A stretch of DNA of 60,813 bases from contig JAHBWF010000029.1 in the NCBI GenBank assembly GCA_019637105.1, positions 1 to 60,813 on the forward strand. The letters run 5' to 3'. The notes under the pieces were generated by a model that worked only from the letters and a program-made list of their open reading frames with translations, did no database searches and had not been told where the DNA came from. The number at the start of each line of letters is the position of its first letter. Position 1 is the stretch's first letter. The DNA is from Labilithrix sp. (GTDB lineage Bacteria; Myxococcota_A; Polyangia; Polyangiales; Polyangiaceae). Positions 1 through 8,056 of the stretch are shown piece after piece. The position numbers and the translations under genes are program-made.

Positions 1-1542
1 GGCCTCCGCGGGGGAGCCTCCCACGGCGGCGACCCGCGCGCGCGCCGCGGCCTCGCGCTCGCGATCGGCGTCTCGCCGCGCGCGCTGGCGTCGCCACGAG
101 CGGATCCCGATCCAGGTCGCGAACGGGAACGGCAGGACCATCGCGAGGCCGCCGAGGACGATCTCCGGCGAGGCCATCGTCTCGGGGATGGGCTCCTGCG
201 GCGCCGAGTAGTCGCCAGACAGCGTGTACGGGAAGACGACCTGCGTGAGCCCGCGCCACCAGACGCGCAGCGCGCCGCCGACACGGTGAAGCCCGTCGGC
301 GTGCACGAGCGGGTTGTTCAGCGGATCCCTCGGCAGCGTCGGCTGCGCGTACCAGCGCAGCACGGCGGCGAAGGCGCGGCCGCCGAGGCCCTTGTGGGCG
401 TTCGCCTCGACGGAGAGCTCCTGCGGGATCGGCGCCGGGAACATCCTCCGCCGCGCCTCGACGTAGAGCACGAACGCGGCGCCCGCGGCGACGAACGCGA
501 CGACGGCGCGGAGCCATCGGCGCGGCTTGTCGGGGTGCGTGTTCGGCGCGAGCAGGAGCGCGCCGAGCGGGAGGAGCGGGACGCAGCAGAGGGCGCTCTC
601 CTTCGAGTACAGGCCGAAGAGCGAGCCGAAGAACGCCCCGAGCGCCATCCAGGGGAGCTTCCAGGTGAGCGCGAGGAGCGCGAGGAGCGTCCCGGTCGCG
701 CCCAGCACGTCGGCGATGCCGACGACGCCGCTCACGGCCTCGGTGAGGAGCGCGCTCGCGGTGAACGCCGCGCCGGCGATCCACGCCACGCCGCGCCGCT
801 TCGTCAACGCGAAGGCGAGCACGCACACGAGCGCGCCGTTGACGCCGTGCAAGAGGACGTTCACCCAGTGGTGGAGGAACGGCGTCTGATCCCGCGCGCC
901 GAGCCCCCAGAGCGCGCGCCACACGAGGTTCGGGATCGGGCGGTACGAGCCGATGCTGCGCTCGGGGCCGAGGCCCCAGAAGTCGCGGTAGAACGCGTCG
1001 ACCCAGCGGAACTTGGGCTCGGGGTCCGCGATGCTCCGCACGAAGGGGTTCGCGAGGAGGGCCTCTTGCTCGTCGAAGATGAAGTTGGTCCGCGTCGGGT
1101 GCCGCGTGAAGAGGAGCATCGACAAAAAGCAGTAGGGCACGAGCGCGAGCCCGAACGAGGGATCGTCGCCGAGGAAGTAGTCGTGGATCCACTGCCGGAA
1201 CGTGACGATGAACTTCGGCTTCTCCTCGACGATCTCCGGCGCGGGCGGCGAGACGTCCCGAACGACGGCCGCCGAGGCGACGGCCTCCCCACCCGACGCC
1301 GCCGACGCGCCGTACGCCGCCGACGCGCCCGTCTCCTCGCCGTACGCCGGCGACGCGCAGGCCTCCCCACCCGACGCCGCCGACGCGCCGTACGCCGGCG
1401 ACGACGCGACGGCGCCGAAGGCCGGAGCCTCCGCCGCGCCGGGGGCCTCTCTTCCGCCCGAGCTCGGGCCCCCGTCCCGCGCGGGGTCGCCGGCCGGATC
1501 CCCCCCGAGCCGTCGCTCGTCGTTCTCGGCCTCGGGCGGCAC
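1..1542 (-). CDS. TMTC-like membrane glycosyltransferase, 3' end outside window
   Basis: This is a polytopic membrane protein read leftward and cut by the window edge, so its C-terminus is missing (TPRs would be expected there). About 120 N-terminal residues are Ala/Gly/Ser/Pro-rich. A first membrane segment follows, then an FDEQEALLANPFV loop that resembles the YDD/FDDxxxxxxNP loop of TMTC/PMT-type (GT-C fold) O-mannosyltransferases, then many hydrophobic helices. I infer a lipid-sugar-dependent glycosyltransferase or related GT-C protein. The start is taken as GTG at 1542, 14 nt after the stop of the upstream reductase, so the two are probably cotranscribed. The N-terminal extension contains a 78-bp-period DNA repeat. 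The fold class is fairly secure; substrate and exact family are not. Confidence 0.7.
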   Translation of the reverse strand, partial: MPPEAENDERRLGGDPAGDPARDGGPSSGGREAPGAAEAPAFGAVASSPAYGASAASGGEACASPAYGEETGASAAYGASAASGGEAVASAAVVRDVSPPAPEIVEEKPKFIVTFRQWIHDYFLGDDPSFGLALVPYCFLSMLLFTRHPTRTNFIFDEQEALLANPFVRSIADPEPKFRWVDAFYRDFWGLGPERSIGSYRPIPNLVWRALWGLGARDQTPFLHHWVNVLLHGVNGALVCVLAFALTKRRGVAWIAGAAFTASALLTEAVSGVVGIADVLGATGTLLALLALTWKLPWMALGAFFGSLFGLYSKESALCCVPLLPLGALLLAPNTHPDKPRRWLRAVVAFVAAGAAFVLYVEARRRMFPAPIPQELSVEANAHKGLGGRAFAAVLRWYAQPTLPRDPLNNPLVHADGLHRVGGALRVWWRGLTQVVFPYTLSGDYSAPQEPIPETMASPEIVLGGLAMVLPFPFATWIGIRSWRRQRARRDADREREAAARARVAAVGGSPAEA

Positions 1543-1556
1543 GTCCCCTGCCCCGT

Positions 1557-2396
1557 CTACTTCCCGAGCTCCGCGACGATCGCCGGCGGCGGCGGCGGCT
1601 CGTCGTCGGGGATGACCCAGTTGTCGCCCCAGAGGTGCGCGCCGCCGTCGATGTACCAGCACTCGCCGGTGACGAAGAACGCGGCGTCCGACGCGAGGTA
1701 CACGATGAGCTCGGCGACCTCGCCCGCGGTGCCGAGGCGCTTCATCGGCGTCTTCTTGCGGCTCGCCTCGACGAGCTCCGGCGGGTACTGATCGGTGCCG
1801 GTCGTGCGGATGACGCCCGGCGCGACCGCGTTGAGCTGGATGTTGTGCTGCGCCCACTCGACGGCGAGCGTGCGCGTCATGTTCTCGACGCCCGCGCGCG
1901 CCGCGCCCGTGTGGACCATCCCCGGGAAGCCGCGGGCGATGTTCGCGATGACGTTGACGACGCGCCCGCGACGCGACGGGATCATGTGCTTGATCGCCAC
2001 CGCCTGCGTCATGAAGAACGTGCCGTTGAGGTTGTTGCGGACGACCGCCTCCCACCCGCGCGGCGAGAGCGTCTCGGCGGCGGTCGGGAACTGACCGCCC
2101 GCGTTGTTCACGAGGATCGTCGCGCGCCCCAGCTTCTCGCCGACCGCGTCGACGAACGCCCCGATCTGCTCGTGCTCGCGGATGTCGCACGGCGCCGAGA
2201 ACAGCTCGACGCCCGGCACGCGGTCGCGGAGGGCGGCCTCCGCGGCCGCGAGCTTGTCGGCGCTCCGCCCGCAGATCGCCACCTTCGCGCCGAGCTCGCC
2301 GAGCGAGCGCGCGGTGGCGAGGCCGATGCCGCTGCCGCCGCCGGTCACGATGGCGACGTGACCGTCGAAGAGGCCCTTGCGGAAGATGCTCGCCAT
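1557..2396 (-). CDS. SDR-family trans-2-enoyl-CoA reductase-like (PECR-like) oxidoreductase
   Basis: A 279-residue short-chain dehydrogenase/reductase. The N-terminal Rossmann motif TGGGSGIG and the NNAGG motif are clear. The usual YxxxK active-site motif is replaced by HTGAARAGV, as in peroxisomal trans-2-enoyl-CoA reductase (HSGAARAGV) and the related 2,4-dienoyl-CoA reductases. The GGQF and GWEAV...NLNGTFF segments also look PECR-like. The likely reaction is NADPH-dependent reduction of an enoyl-CoA in fatty-acid metabolism; that is family inference. A strong ribosome-binding site (AGGAGGG) lies 7 nt before the ATG. It sits 21 nt after the acetyltransferase gene and 14 nt before the membrane protein, which suggests one operon. 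Confidence 0.85.
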   Translation of the reverse strand: MASIFRKGLFDGHVAIVTGGGSGIGLATARSLGELGAKVAICGRSADKLAAAEAALRDRVPGVELFSAPCDIREHEQIGAFVDAVGEKLGRATILVNNAGGQFPTAAETLSPRGWEAVVRNNLNGTFFMTQAVAIKHMIPSRRGRVVNVIANIARGFPGMVHTGAARAGVENMTRTLAVEWAQHNIQLNAVAPGVIRTTGTDQYPPELVEASRKKTPMKRLGTAGEVAELIVYLASDAAFFVTGECWYIDGGAHLWGDNWVIPDDEPPPPPAIVAELGK

Positions 2397-2417
2397 GGTC
2401 TGACCCTCCTTTCTCCC

Positions 2418-3041
2418 TCAGGCGACGCGAACGACGTCGCCCTCGCCGTCCGCCGACGGCTCCTTGATCAGCGTGCGGCCGCACGCGCAAGCGCCGCGCC
2501 GCTCGCCCTCGTCGAGGCGAACGCGCTTGCCGCACGAGCACACCCACGCGCGGACGCGCGCGGGGTTGCCCATCACGAGCGCGTGGTCGGGGACGTCCTT
2601 CGTGACGACCGAGCCGGAGGCGACCATCGCCCACCGGCCGATCGTCACGCCGCACACGATCGTCGAGTTCGCGCCGAGCGCCGCGCCCGCCTTGACGAGC
2701 GTCGGCGTGATCGCCCAGTCGTCGGCGCCCTTCAGCGACATGTCCGGGTTCACCGCCCGCGGGATCTTGTCGTTGGTGAAGCAGACGTGAGGCCCGACGA
2801 AGACGCCGTCTTCGATCGTCACGCCCGAGTACACCGAGGCGTTGTTCTGGATCTTGACGTTGTCCCCGATGGTGACGTCGCTGTCGACGTAGATGCCCTT
2901 GCCGAGGACGCAGCCCTTGCCGATGCGGACGTTCTCTCGGATCTGGCAGAAGAGCCAGACCTGGGTGCCGTCACCGAGCTCGGCCTTGTCGGAGACGACG
3001 GACGAAGGATGTACGCGCGCAGCCATCGGGGCCGTCAGCAT
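2418..3041 (-). CDS. WbpD/WlbB-type sugar N-acetyltransferase with Cys-rich tail
   Basis: A left-handed beta-helix acyltransferase built of hexapeptide repeats (IGKGCVLGKG, IGDNVKIQNNASV, IEDGVFVGPHVCF). The FTNDKIPRA segment and the GNPAR end of the helix are typical of UDP-2-acetamido-3-amino-glucuronate N-acetyltransferases and related 3-N-acetyltransferases, which modify nucleotide sugars for surface polysaccharide. After the helix comes a tail with CSCG and CACG pairs, resembling a small zinc ribbon. ATG starts are possible at 3041 and 3026; the latter begins MAARVHPSS like many homologues. A GTG at 3047 is also in frame. It is first in a leftward set with the reductase and the glycosyltransferase, consistent with glycan work, although the reductase does not obviously fit. 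Confidence 0.85.
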   Translation of the reverse strand: MLTAPMAARVHPSSVVSDKAELGDGTQVWLFCQIRENVRIGKGCVLGKGIYVDSDVTIGDNVKIQNNASVYSGVTIEDGVFVGPHVCFTNDKIPRAVNPDMSLKGADDWAITPTLVKAGAALGANSTIVCGVTIGRWAMVASGSVVTKDVPDHALVMGNPARVRAWVCSCGKRVRLDEGERRGACACGRTLIKEPSADGEGDVVRVA

Positions 3042-3135
3042 AGTCACGATCAGGCCGATTTTTCCAGGCGCCCGGACGCTTCCCCGCCGCGCGCCGGCGC
3101 TCGGGAGCCCGCGATCTCCGCCGGCTCCGCCGGCC

Positions 3136-3927
3136 TCAGTCGGCGGCGGAGACCGTGGGCAGGCGAGAGGCCCGCCGCGAGACCGCCTCCCGCGCGAGCT
3201 CGTCGGCGCGCTCGTTCAACGGCACGCCGGCGTGGCCGGGCACGTAGACCAGCCGCCAGCCGCTGCGGCTGGCCAGCGCGCTCTTCACGTTCGCGATCAG
3301 CTCCTGGTTGGCCTTCGCCTTCCAGCCCTTCGTCAAGACGCCGATCGAGTACTGGCTGTCCGTGTGCACGACGAACGGCGCGCCGCGCGGGACGATCTCG
3401 GCCGCGCGGAGGATCGCCGTGAGCTCGGCGATGTTGTTCGTGGCGGTGCCGAGGTACTCGTAGCCCTCGAGCCGCGTCTCGCCGTCGGGCGCGACGAGGA
3501 CGATCCCGAGGCCGGCGGGTCCAGGGTTGCCCGAGCACGCGCCGTCCGCGTAGACCGTCCACGCGTCCTTCGGCACGGCGCCGGGCGCCAGCGCCTTGGT
3601 CGCGGCGTCCGCCTTGCGCGCGTTGCTGCGCTCTTCCTTCTCCTTCCTGGCCGGCGCCTTCGCGACCTCCGCGCCGGCGACGACCGCGTCGTCGGGGAGG
3701 AGCGCCTCGCCCGGGATGCGCTCGAGGTTCCGCTCGCCGGCGCGGTACGCGCGCGGATCGCTCGCCTTGTAGCGGATCTCGACGCGTCCCCCGTCGGCGT
3801 CGAACGAGCCGTCGGGCTTCACGCGGGCGAGGACCTTCTGGCCACGCAGGACGGCTCGGATCCAGGGCACGACCGACTCGTAGGCGATCGCCGCGCGCGC
3901 CTCAAGCCGCAGCGGCGCGGTGGCCAC
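3136..3927 (-). CDS. rnhA: ribonuclease HI with 120-residue N-terminal extension
   Basis: The C-terminal half (residues about 121-255) is a complete RNase H domain. The catalytic carboxylates are visible: Asp128 in YADGACSGNPGP, Glu168 in NNIAELTAI, Asp190 in HTDSQYSIGV and Asp242 in NERADELA, with His232 in the GHAG loop. It should cut the RNA strand of RNA:DNA hybrids. The first 120 residues are not part of the usual ~155-residue enzyme. They hold a short mixed alpha/beta stretch (1-80) and a Lys/Glu/Ala linker; I do not recognise a hybrid-binding motif there. The start is GTG at 3927; a nearby ATG is out of frame. Confidence 0.93.
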   Translation of the reverse strand: MATAPLRLEARAAIAYESVVPWIRAVLRGQKVLARVKPDGSFDADGGRVEIRYKASDPRAYRAGERNLERIPGEALLPDDAVVAGAEVAKAPARKEKEERSNARKADAATKALAPGAVPKDAWTVYADGACSGNPGPAGLGIVLVAPDGETRLEGYEYLGTATNNIAELTAILRAAEIVPRGAPFVVHTDSQYSIGVLTKGWKAKANQELIANVKSALASRSGWRLVYVPGHAGVPLNERADELAREAVSRRASRLPTVSAAD

Positions 3928-3980
3928 GGCTCATCCCGTGTCGCAGCGACGGACGCCGATGCGCTATCGTCTTCGCCCCC

Positions 3981-5519
3981 ATGGCAACCCGCGAACGTCC
4001 CCGCCCCGTGGTGTTGATGATCCTCGACGGCTTCGGCGAGCGCTCGGAGGTCGACGCCAACGCCGTCCGCCTCGCGAAGACGCCGGCGCTCGACGCGCTC
4101 CAGGCGCGCTACCCGCACGGTCTGATCGGGACGAGCGGACCCGACGTCGGCCTTCCGCCCGGACAGATGGGCAACAGCGAGGTCGGCCACCTCAACTTCG
4201 GCGCGGGGCGCATCGCGCTGATGGACATCATGCGCATCGACGCCGCCGTCGCGGACGGCTCGCTCGGGAAGAACCCGGTCATCCAGGACGTGCTCCGGCA
4301 CGCGAAGGCCGCCGGCGGCAGGCTCCACCTCCTCGGCCTCGTGTCCGACGGCGGGGTCCACAGTCACATCGACCAGCTCTTCGCGCTCGTCGACACGGCC
4401 CACGCGGCGGGCGTCCCGGTCGTCGTCCACGCGTTCCTCGACGGACGCGACGTGATGCCGGGCACGGCTCCGGGCTACCTCGCGCGCCTCGAGGAGAAGC
4501 TCGCGGGGAAGGGCGTGATCGGCACGGTCAGCGGACGCTACTGGGCGATGGATCGCGACAACCGATGGGAGCGCGTGGAGAAGGCCTACCGGGCGATCGT
4601 GAACGCGGACGCGCCGCGCCGCCCCGACGCCGTCTCCGGCGTGAAGGAGAGCATCTCCGCGGGCAAGAGCGACGAGTTCGTCGAGCCGTTCGTGGTCGGC
4701 GACTACGCCGGCGTCGACTCGAGCAAGGACTCCGCCCTCCACTTCAACTTCCGGCCCGACCGCGCCCGCGAGCTCACGCGCGCGCTCGCCACCGAGGGCT
4801 TCACCGAGTTCACGCGCGAGGCGAAGCCGCCCTTCGCCGCCTACGCCTGCATGACGACGTACGACTCGAAGCTCGCGCTCCCGATCGCCTTCCCCAAGGA
4901 GACCTACCCGGACATCTTCCCGGAGGTGATCGCGCGCGCCGGGCTCAAGCAGTTCCGCTGCGCCGAGACCGAGAAGTACGCGCACGTGACCTACTTCTTC
5001 AACGGCGGACGCGAGGAGGCCTTCGAGGGCGAGGAGCGCCGGATGATCCCGTCGCCGAAGGACGTGGCGACGTACGATCAGAAGCCGGAGATGGCCGCGG
5101 CCGGCGTCGCGGACGCCGTCGTCGCCGCCGTGGAGTCGGGGACGTTCGACTTCATCGTCGTGAACTTCGCGAACCCCGACATGGTGGGACACACCGGCGT
5201 CCTCGACGCGGCCGTGACGGCCGTCGAGGTCGTCGACGCCGGCATCGGCCGCATCGCCGACGCCGTCCGGGCGAAGGGCGGCGCGCTCTTCATCACGGCC
5301 GACCACGGCAACTGCGAGCTGATGATCGATCCGGAGACGGGCAGGCCGCACACGGCGCACACGCTCTTCCCGGTGCCGCTCATCTACGTCGACGACGCGA
5401 ACCGCGGCGCGAAGATCCGCGCCCAGGGCAGGATCTGCGACGTCGCCCCGACGATGCTCGAGCTGATGGGCCTGCCGATCCCCGCGGCCATGACGGGGGT
5501 CTCGCTCTTCGCGAAGTAG
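3981..5519 (+). CDS. gpmI: 2,3-bisphosphoglycerate-independent phosphoglycerate mutase
   Basis: A 512-residue enzyme of normal length for GpmI, which interconverts 3- and 2-phosphoglycerate in glycolysis using two Mn ions. The alkaline-phosphatase-fold signatures are present: MILDGFG near residue 13, the phosphorylated serine Ser66 in GQMGNSEVGHLN, the VSDGGVHSH and DGRDV loops of the transferase domain, and the metal ligands in NFANPDMVGHTG and TADHGNCE followed by HTAHT. Its upstream neighbour rnhA is divergent. The kinase gene begins 48 nt downstream, and the shared strand permits cotranscription. Confidence 0.97.
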   Translation: MATRERPRPVVLMILDGFGERSEVDANAVRLAKTPALDALQARYPHGLIGTSGPDVGLPPGQMGNSEVGHLNFGAGRIALMDIMRIDAAVADGSLGKNPVIQDVLRHAKAAGGRLHLLGLVSDGGVHSHIDQLFALVDTAHAAGVPVVVHAFLDGRDVMPGTAPGYLARLEEKLAGKGVIGTVSGRYWAMDRDNRWERVEKAYRAIVNADAPRRPDAVSGVKESISAGKSDEFVEPFVVGDYAGVDSSKDSALHFNFRPDRARELTRALATEGFTEFTREAKPPFAAYACMTTYDSKLALPIAFPKETYPDIFPEVIARAGLKQFRCAETEKYAHVTYFFNGGREEAFEGEERRMIPSPKDVATYDQKPEMAAAGVADAVVAAVESGTFDFIVVNFANPDMVGHTGVLDAAVTAVEVVDAGIGRIADAVRAKGGALFITADHGNCELMIDPETGRPHTAHTLFPVPLIYVDDANRGAKIRAQGRICDVAPTMLELMGLPIPAAMTGVSLFAK

Positions 5520-5567
5520 CCGCGTGGTGGGCGTCGAGCGAGACAAAGCCCGGAGGGCCGTCCGGTC

Positions 5568-7043
5568 ATGAGCGAGGTCCGCTTCGGCGGCTACCGCGTC
5601 GCCGGCACGATCGGCGCGGGCGCCCTCTCGACGATCTTCAAGGCGGTCCAGGAGCCGCTCGGGCGCGTCGTCGCGCTGAAGACGCTGAACACGCAGATCG
5701 CGCCGACCTCGTCCTTCGGCGATCAGCTCGACCGCGAGGCGAAGATCCTCGCCGACCTCGCGCACCCGAACGTCGTCCTGCTCCTCGAGGCGAGCCGCAC
5801 GGCCTCCGGACGGCCGTACGTAGTGCTCGAGTGGGTCGACGGCCCCTCGCTGGAGGACGTGCTCGCCGCCGCGACCGCGGACGCCGCGGCGCGGCGCGGG
5901 CGCGACAAGGCCTCGCGCCCGAAGCTCGGCGTCCCGGCGGCGCTCGCGGTCGCGTGCGGCGTCTGCTCCGCGCTCGAGCACATCCACGAGCGCGGGGTCG
6001 TCCACCGCGACGTCAAGCCGAGCAACGTGCTCCTGTCGCGGACCGGCCACGTGAAGGTGATCGACTTCGGCATCGCGCAGCGGCCGCGCACCGCGAGCAT
6101 GAGCGACACGCTCGGCACCGAGGGGATCACCGCCTCGGGACGCATGGCGCCGGAGCAGATCAAGGACGCCTTCGGGACGCCCGCGTACATGTCCCCCGAG
6201 CAGATCCTCGGCGACTTCGTCGACGGCCGGAGCGATCTCTTCTCGCTCGGCGTCGTCCTCTACCAGATGCTGAGCGGCTCTCGACCGTTCGAGGCGCCCG
6301 GCGCCGACGACTCCAAGCGGAGCGCCGCGCAGCGGATCCGGCGCGACGCTCCTGCGCCGCTCCGCGAGCGCGCGCCTCACTGCCCGCGCGCGGTCGAGCG
6401 GATCGTGATGCGCCTGCTCGAGAAGTCCCCGAACGATCGCTACCCGTCCGCCGGCGTCGTCAAGGAGCGACTCGAGGCCGCGCTGAGGGCGGAGACGCGC
6501 GAAGATCCGGCGGCGCTCCTCCGCCAGGCGCTCGTCGATCACGGCTTCGGATCGAAGGACCAGGCGAAGGACGCGCGGAGCGACCCCGCGTCGCGCCCCA
6601 TCGGGCGCCCGCCGGCGCGCCCGACGAGCAGCCCGCGCATCACGTCCCGGCGATCGATCGGGCTCGGCCGCGCGCTGCTCGGCTTCGCCGTCGTGACGGC
6701 GCTCTTCACCGCGGGCGCCGTCGCGAACGAGAGCCGCGGCGCCCGGGCGCGCGACGCCCGCTCCGCCGGCGCGCGCGCGCTCGAGCTCGCGCCGGAGCAC
6801 GCCGGCGGGCTGCGCGTCGTGGCGACGCCGTGGGCGCACGTCCGCGTCGACGGGCAGCTCGTCGAGACGACGCCCTTCGCCCGCCCGATCCCGCTCGGGG
6901 CGGGCAGACACTTCGTCACGCTCTCGCACCCCGACGCTCCCTCGTCGGTCGAGCGGGAGGTCGACATCGTCGCGGGCGAGATCGTGACGCTCGACGTCAC
7001 GATGAACGTCTCGCCGGAAGACGCCGGAAAGGACGCACCATGA
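5568..7043 (+). CDS. membrane Ser/Thr protein kinase with PEGA domain
   Basis: A Hanks-type kinase of 491 residues. The glycine loop IGAGALSTIFKA is near residue 15, followed by Lys38 in VALK, the catalytic loop HRDVKPSN (146-153) and DFG (167-169). The P+1 loop GTPAYMSPEQ ends at 212. The activation segment is longer than usual and holds a second, upstream copy of the APE-type motif (MAPEQI at 193-198, MSPEQI at 208-213). A linker leads to one membrane helix (about 364-386), then a PEGA-like domain (about 414-455) expected on the periplasmic side. The stop overlaps the start of the LysM gene (ATGA), implying coupled translation. Its substrates are unknown. Confidence 0.93.
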   Translation: MSEVRFGGYRVAGTIGAGALSTIFKAVQEPLGRVVALKTLNTQIAPTSSFGDQLDREAKILADLAHPNVVLLLEASRTASGRPYVVLEWVDGPSLEDVLAAATADAAARRGRDKASRPKLGVPAALAVACGVCSALEHIHERGVVHRDVKPSNVLLSRTGHVKVIDFGIAQRPRTASMSDTLGTEGITASGRMAPEQIKDAFGTPAYMSPEQILGDFVDGRSDLFSLGVVLYQMLSGSRPFEAPGADDSKRSAAQRIRRDAPAPLRERAPHCPRAVERIVMRLLEKSPNDRYPSAGVVKERLEAALRAETREDPAALLRQALVDHGFGSKDQAKDARSDPASRPIGRPPARPTSSPRITSRRSIGLGRALLGFAVVTALFTAGAVANESRGARARDARSAGARALELAPEHAGGLRVVATPWAHVRVDGQLVETTPFARPIPLGAGRHFVTLSHPDAPSSVEREVDIVAGEIVTLDVTMNVSPEDAGKDAP

Positions 7044-7951
7044 AGCTACGATCGTTGGTCCTGGGCGGGCTGTCGGCGGCGCTGCTCCTCGCGCCGTCCG
7101 ACGCGGACGCGTTCGGCCACGTCGTCTCGCAGGGCGAGACGCTCGCCCAGATCGCGATCCGCTTCTACGGCTCGCCCCGCTTCGAGGCGGCGATCGCCGG
7201 CGCGAACGCGCTCGACGCGCACGGAGGGAGCGCCATCGTCACGGGGCAGCCGCTCGAGATCCCGGCGCCCGCGCACTACCGCGTGAAGGAGGGCGAGACG
7301 TGGTTCGGGCTCGCCCGCGAGTTCCTCGGCGACCCGCGGCGCGCCGACACGCTCGCGCGCGCGAACGGCGCGGTCGCGTGGGTGCCGCCGGTGGTGAACC
7401 AAGAGGTCGAGATCCCGGCCGTGGTGGCGCACATCGCCGCGGACCACGAGACCATGCCGGTGCTCGCGCAGCGGTACCTCGGCGATGCCAACAAGGCGTG
7501 GGAGCTCGACGTCTACAACGGGCGCGACGGCAAGCAGAAGCTCCTCCGTGGCGACGTCGTCCTCGTTCCGCTGATCGATCTCTCGCTGACCGAGGAGGGC
7601 AAGAAGGCCGCCCGCGCCGCGGCCGAGCGCACCCGGACCGAGGGCGGCGGCCAGGCCTACGAGGCGCAGCGCCGGGCCGAGGCCGACATCCCGCCGCTCC
7701 TCGCCGACGTCCGCGCCGGGCGCTACGTCGACGCGGTCGCCAAGGGCAACCGCCTGCTCGGGTCGGGCGAGCTCACGCGCCCGCAGCTCGCCGCCATCCA
7801 CCGCGCGCTGCTCGAGGCGTACGTCGCCCTCGAGGCCGGCGGCCTCGCGGCCGGGGCTTGCTCGGCGTGGCGGACGAACGCCGGCGGCGAGGTCCGGCTC
7901 GACGCCCGCTCCGTCTCGCCGAAGATCCGCGCCGCCTGCGGCGCGCGATGA
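7040..7951 (+). CDS. secreted LysM-domain protein
   Basis: A 303-residue protein with a signal peptide (MKLRSLVLGG, Ala-rich hydrophobic core, cleavage near SDADA-F). Three LysM-like units follow: VVSQGETLAQIAIRFYGS, YRVKEGETWFGLAREFLGD and a third around HETMPVLAQRYLGD. LysM domains bind N-acetylglucosamine-containing glycans such as peptidoglycan. The C-terminal third is helical, with a tetratricopeptide-like segment. The ATG overlaps the kinase stop, so kinase and LysM protein are made together. A periplasmic wall-binding partner for the kinase PEGA domain is an attractive inference but is not shown. Confidence 0.88.
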   Translation: MKLRSLVLGGLSAALLLAPSDADAFGHVVSQGETLAQIAIRFYGSPRFEAAIAGANALDAHGGSAIVTGQPLEIPAPAHYRVKEGETWFGLAREFLGDPRRADTLARANGAVAWVPPVVNQEVEIPAVVAHIAADHETMPVLAQRYLGDANKAWELDVYNGRDGKQKLLRGDVVLVPLIDLSLTEEGKKAARAAAERTRTEGGGQAYEAQRRAEADIPPLLADVRAGRYVDAVAKGNRLLGSGELTRPQLAAIHRALLEAYVALEAGGLAAGACSAWRTNAGGEVRLDARSVSPKIRAACGAR

Positions 7952-8056
7952 GGCCCCGGCGCTCGCGCGGGAGCGCGACGGACGAACGACGGCCGCGCCG
8001 CGCTCGCGCGGAAGAAGAGCGAGCGCCCTCCGCGTCGCCCGCGATAAGATGAGCCC

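Noticed and set aside
3819-6929. Long leftward frame of ~1000 codons opposite gpmI
   Set aside because: Arg/Glu/Ala-rich mirror of real genes, no domain or motif; typical of high-GC codon bias.
3920-7951. Very long rightward open frame (>1300 codons) across gpmI, kinase and LysM genes
   Set aside because: Its product over gpmI and the kinase is Arg-rich shadow; the true genes lie in other frames with intact motifs. Only its last part coincides with the LysM gene.
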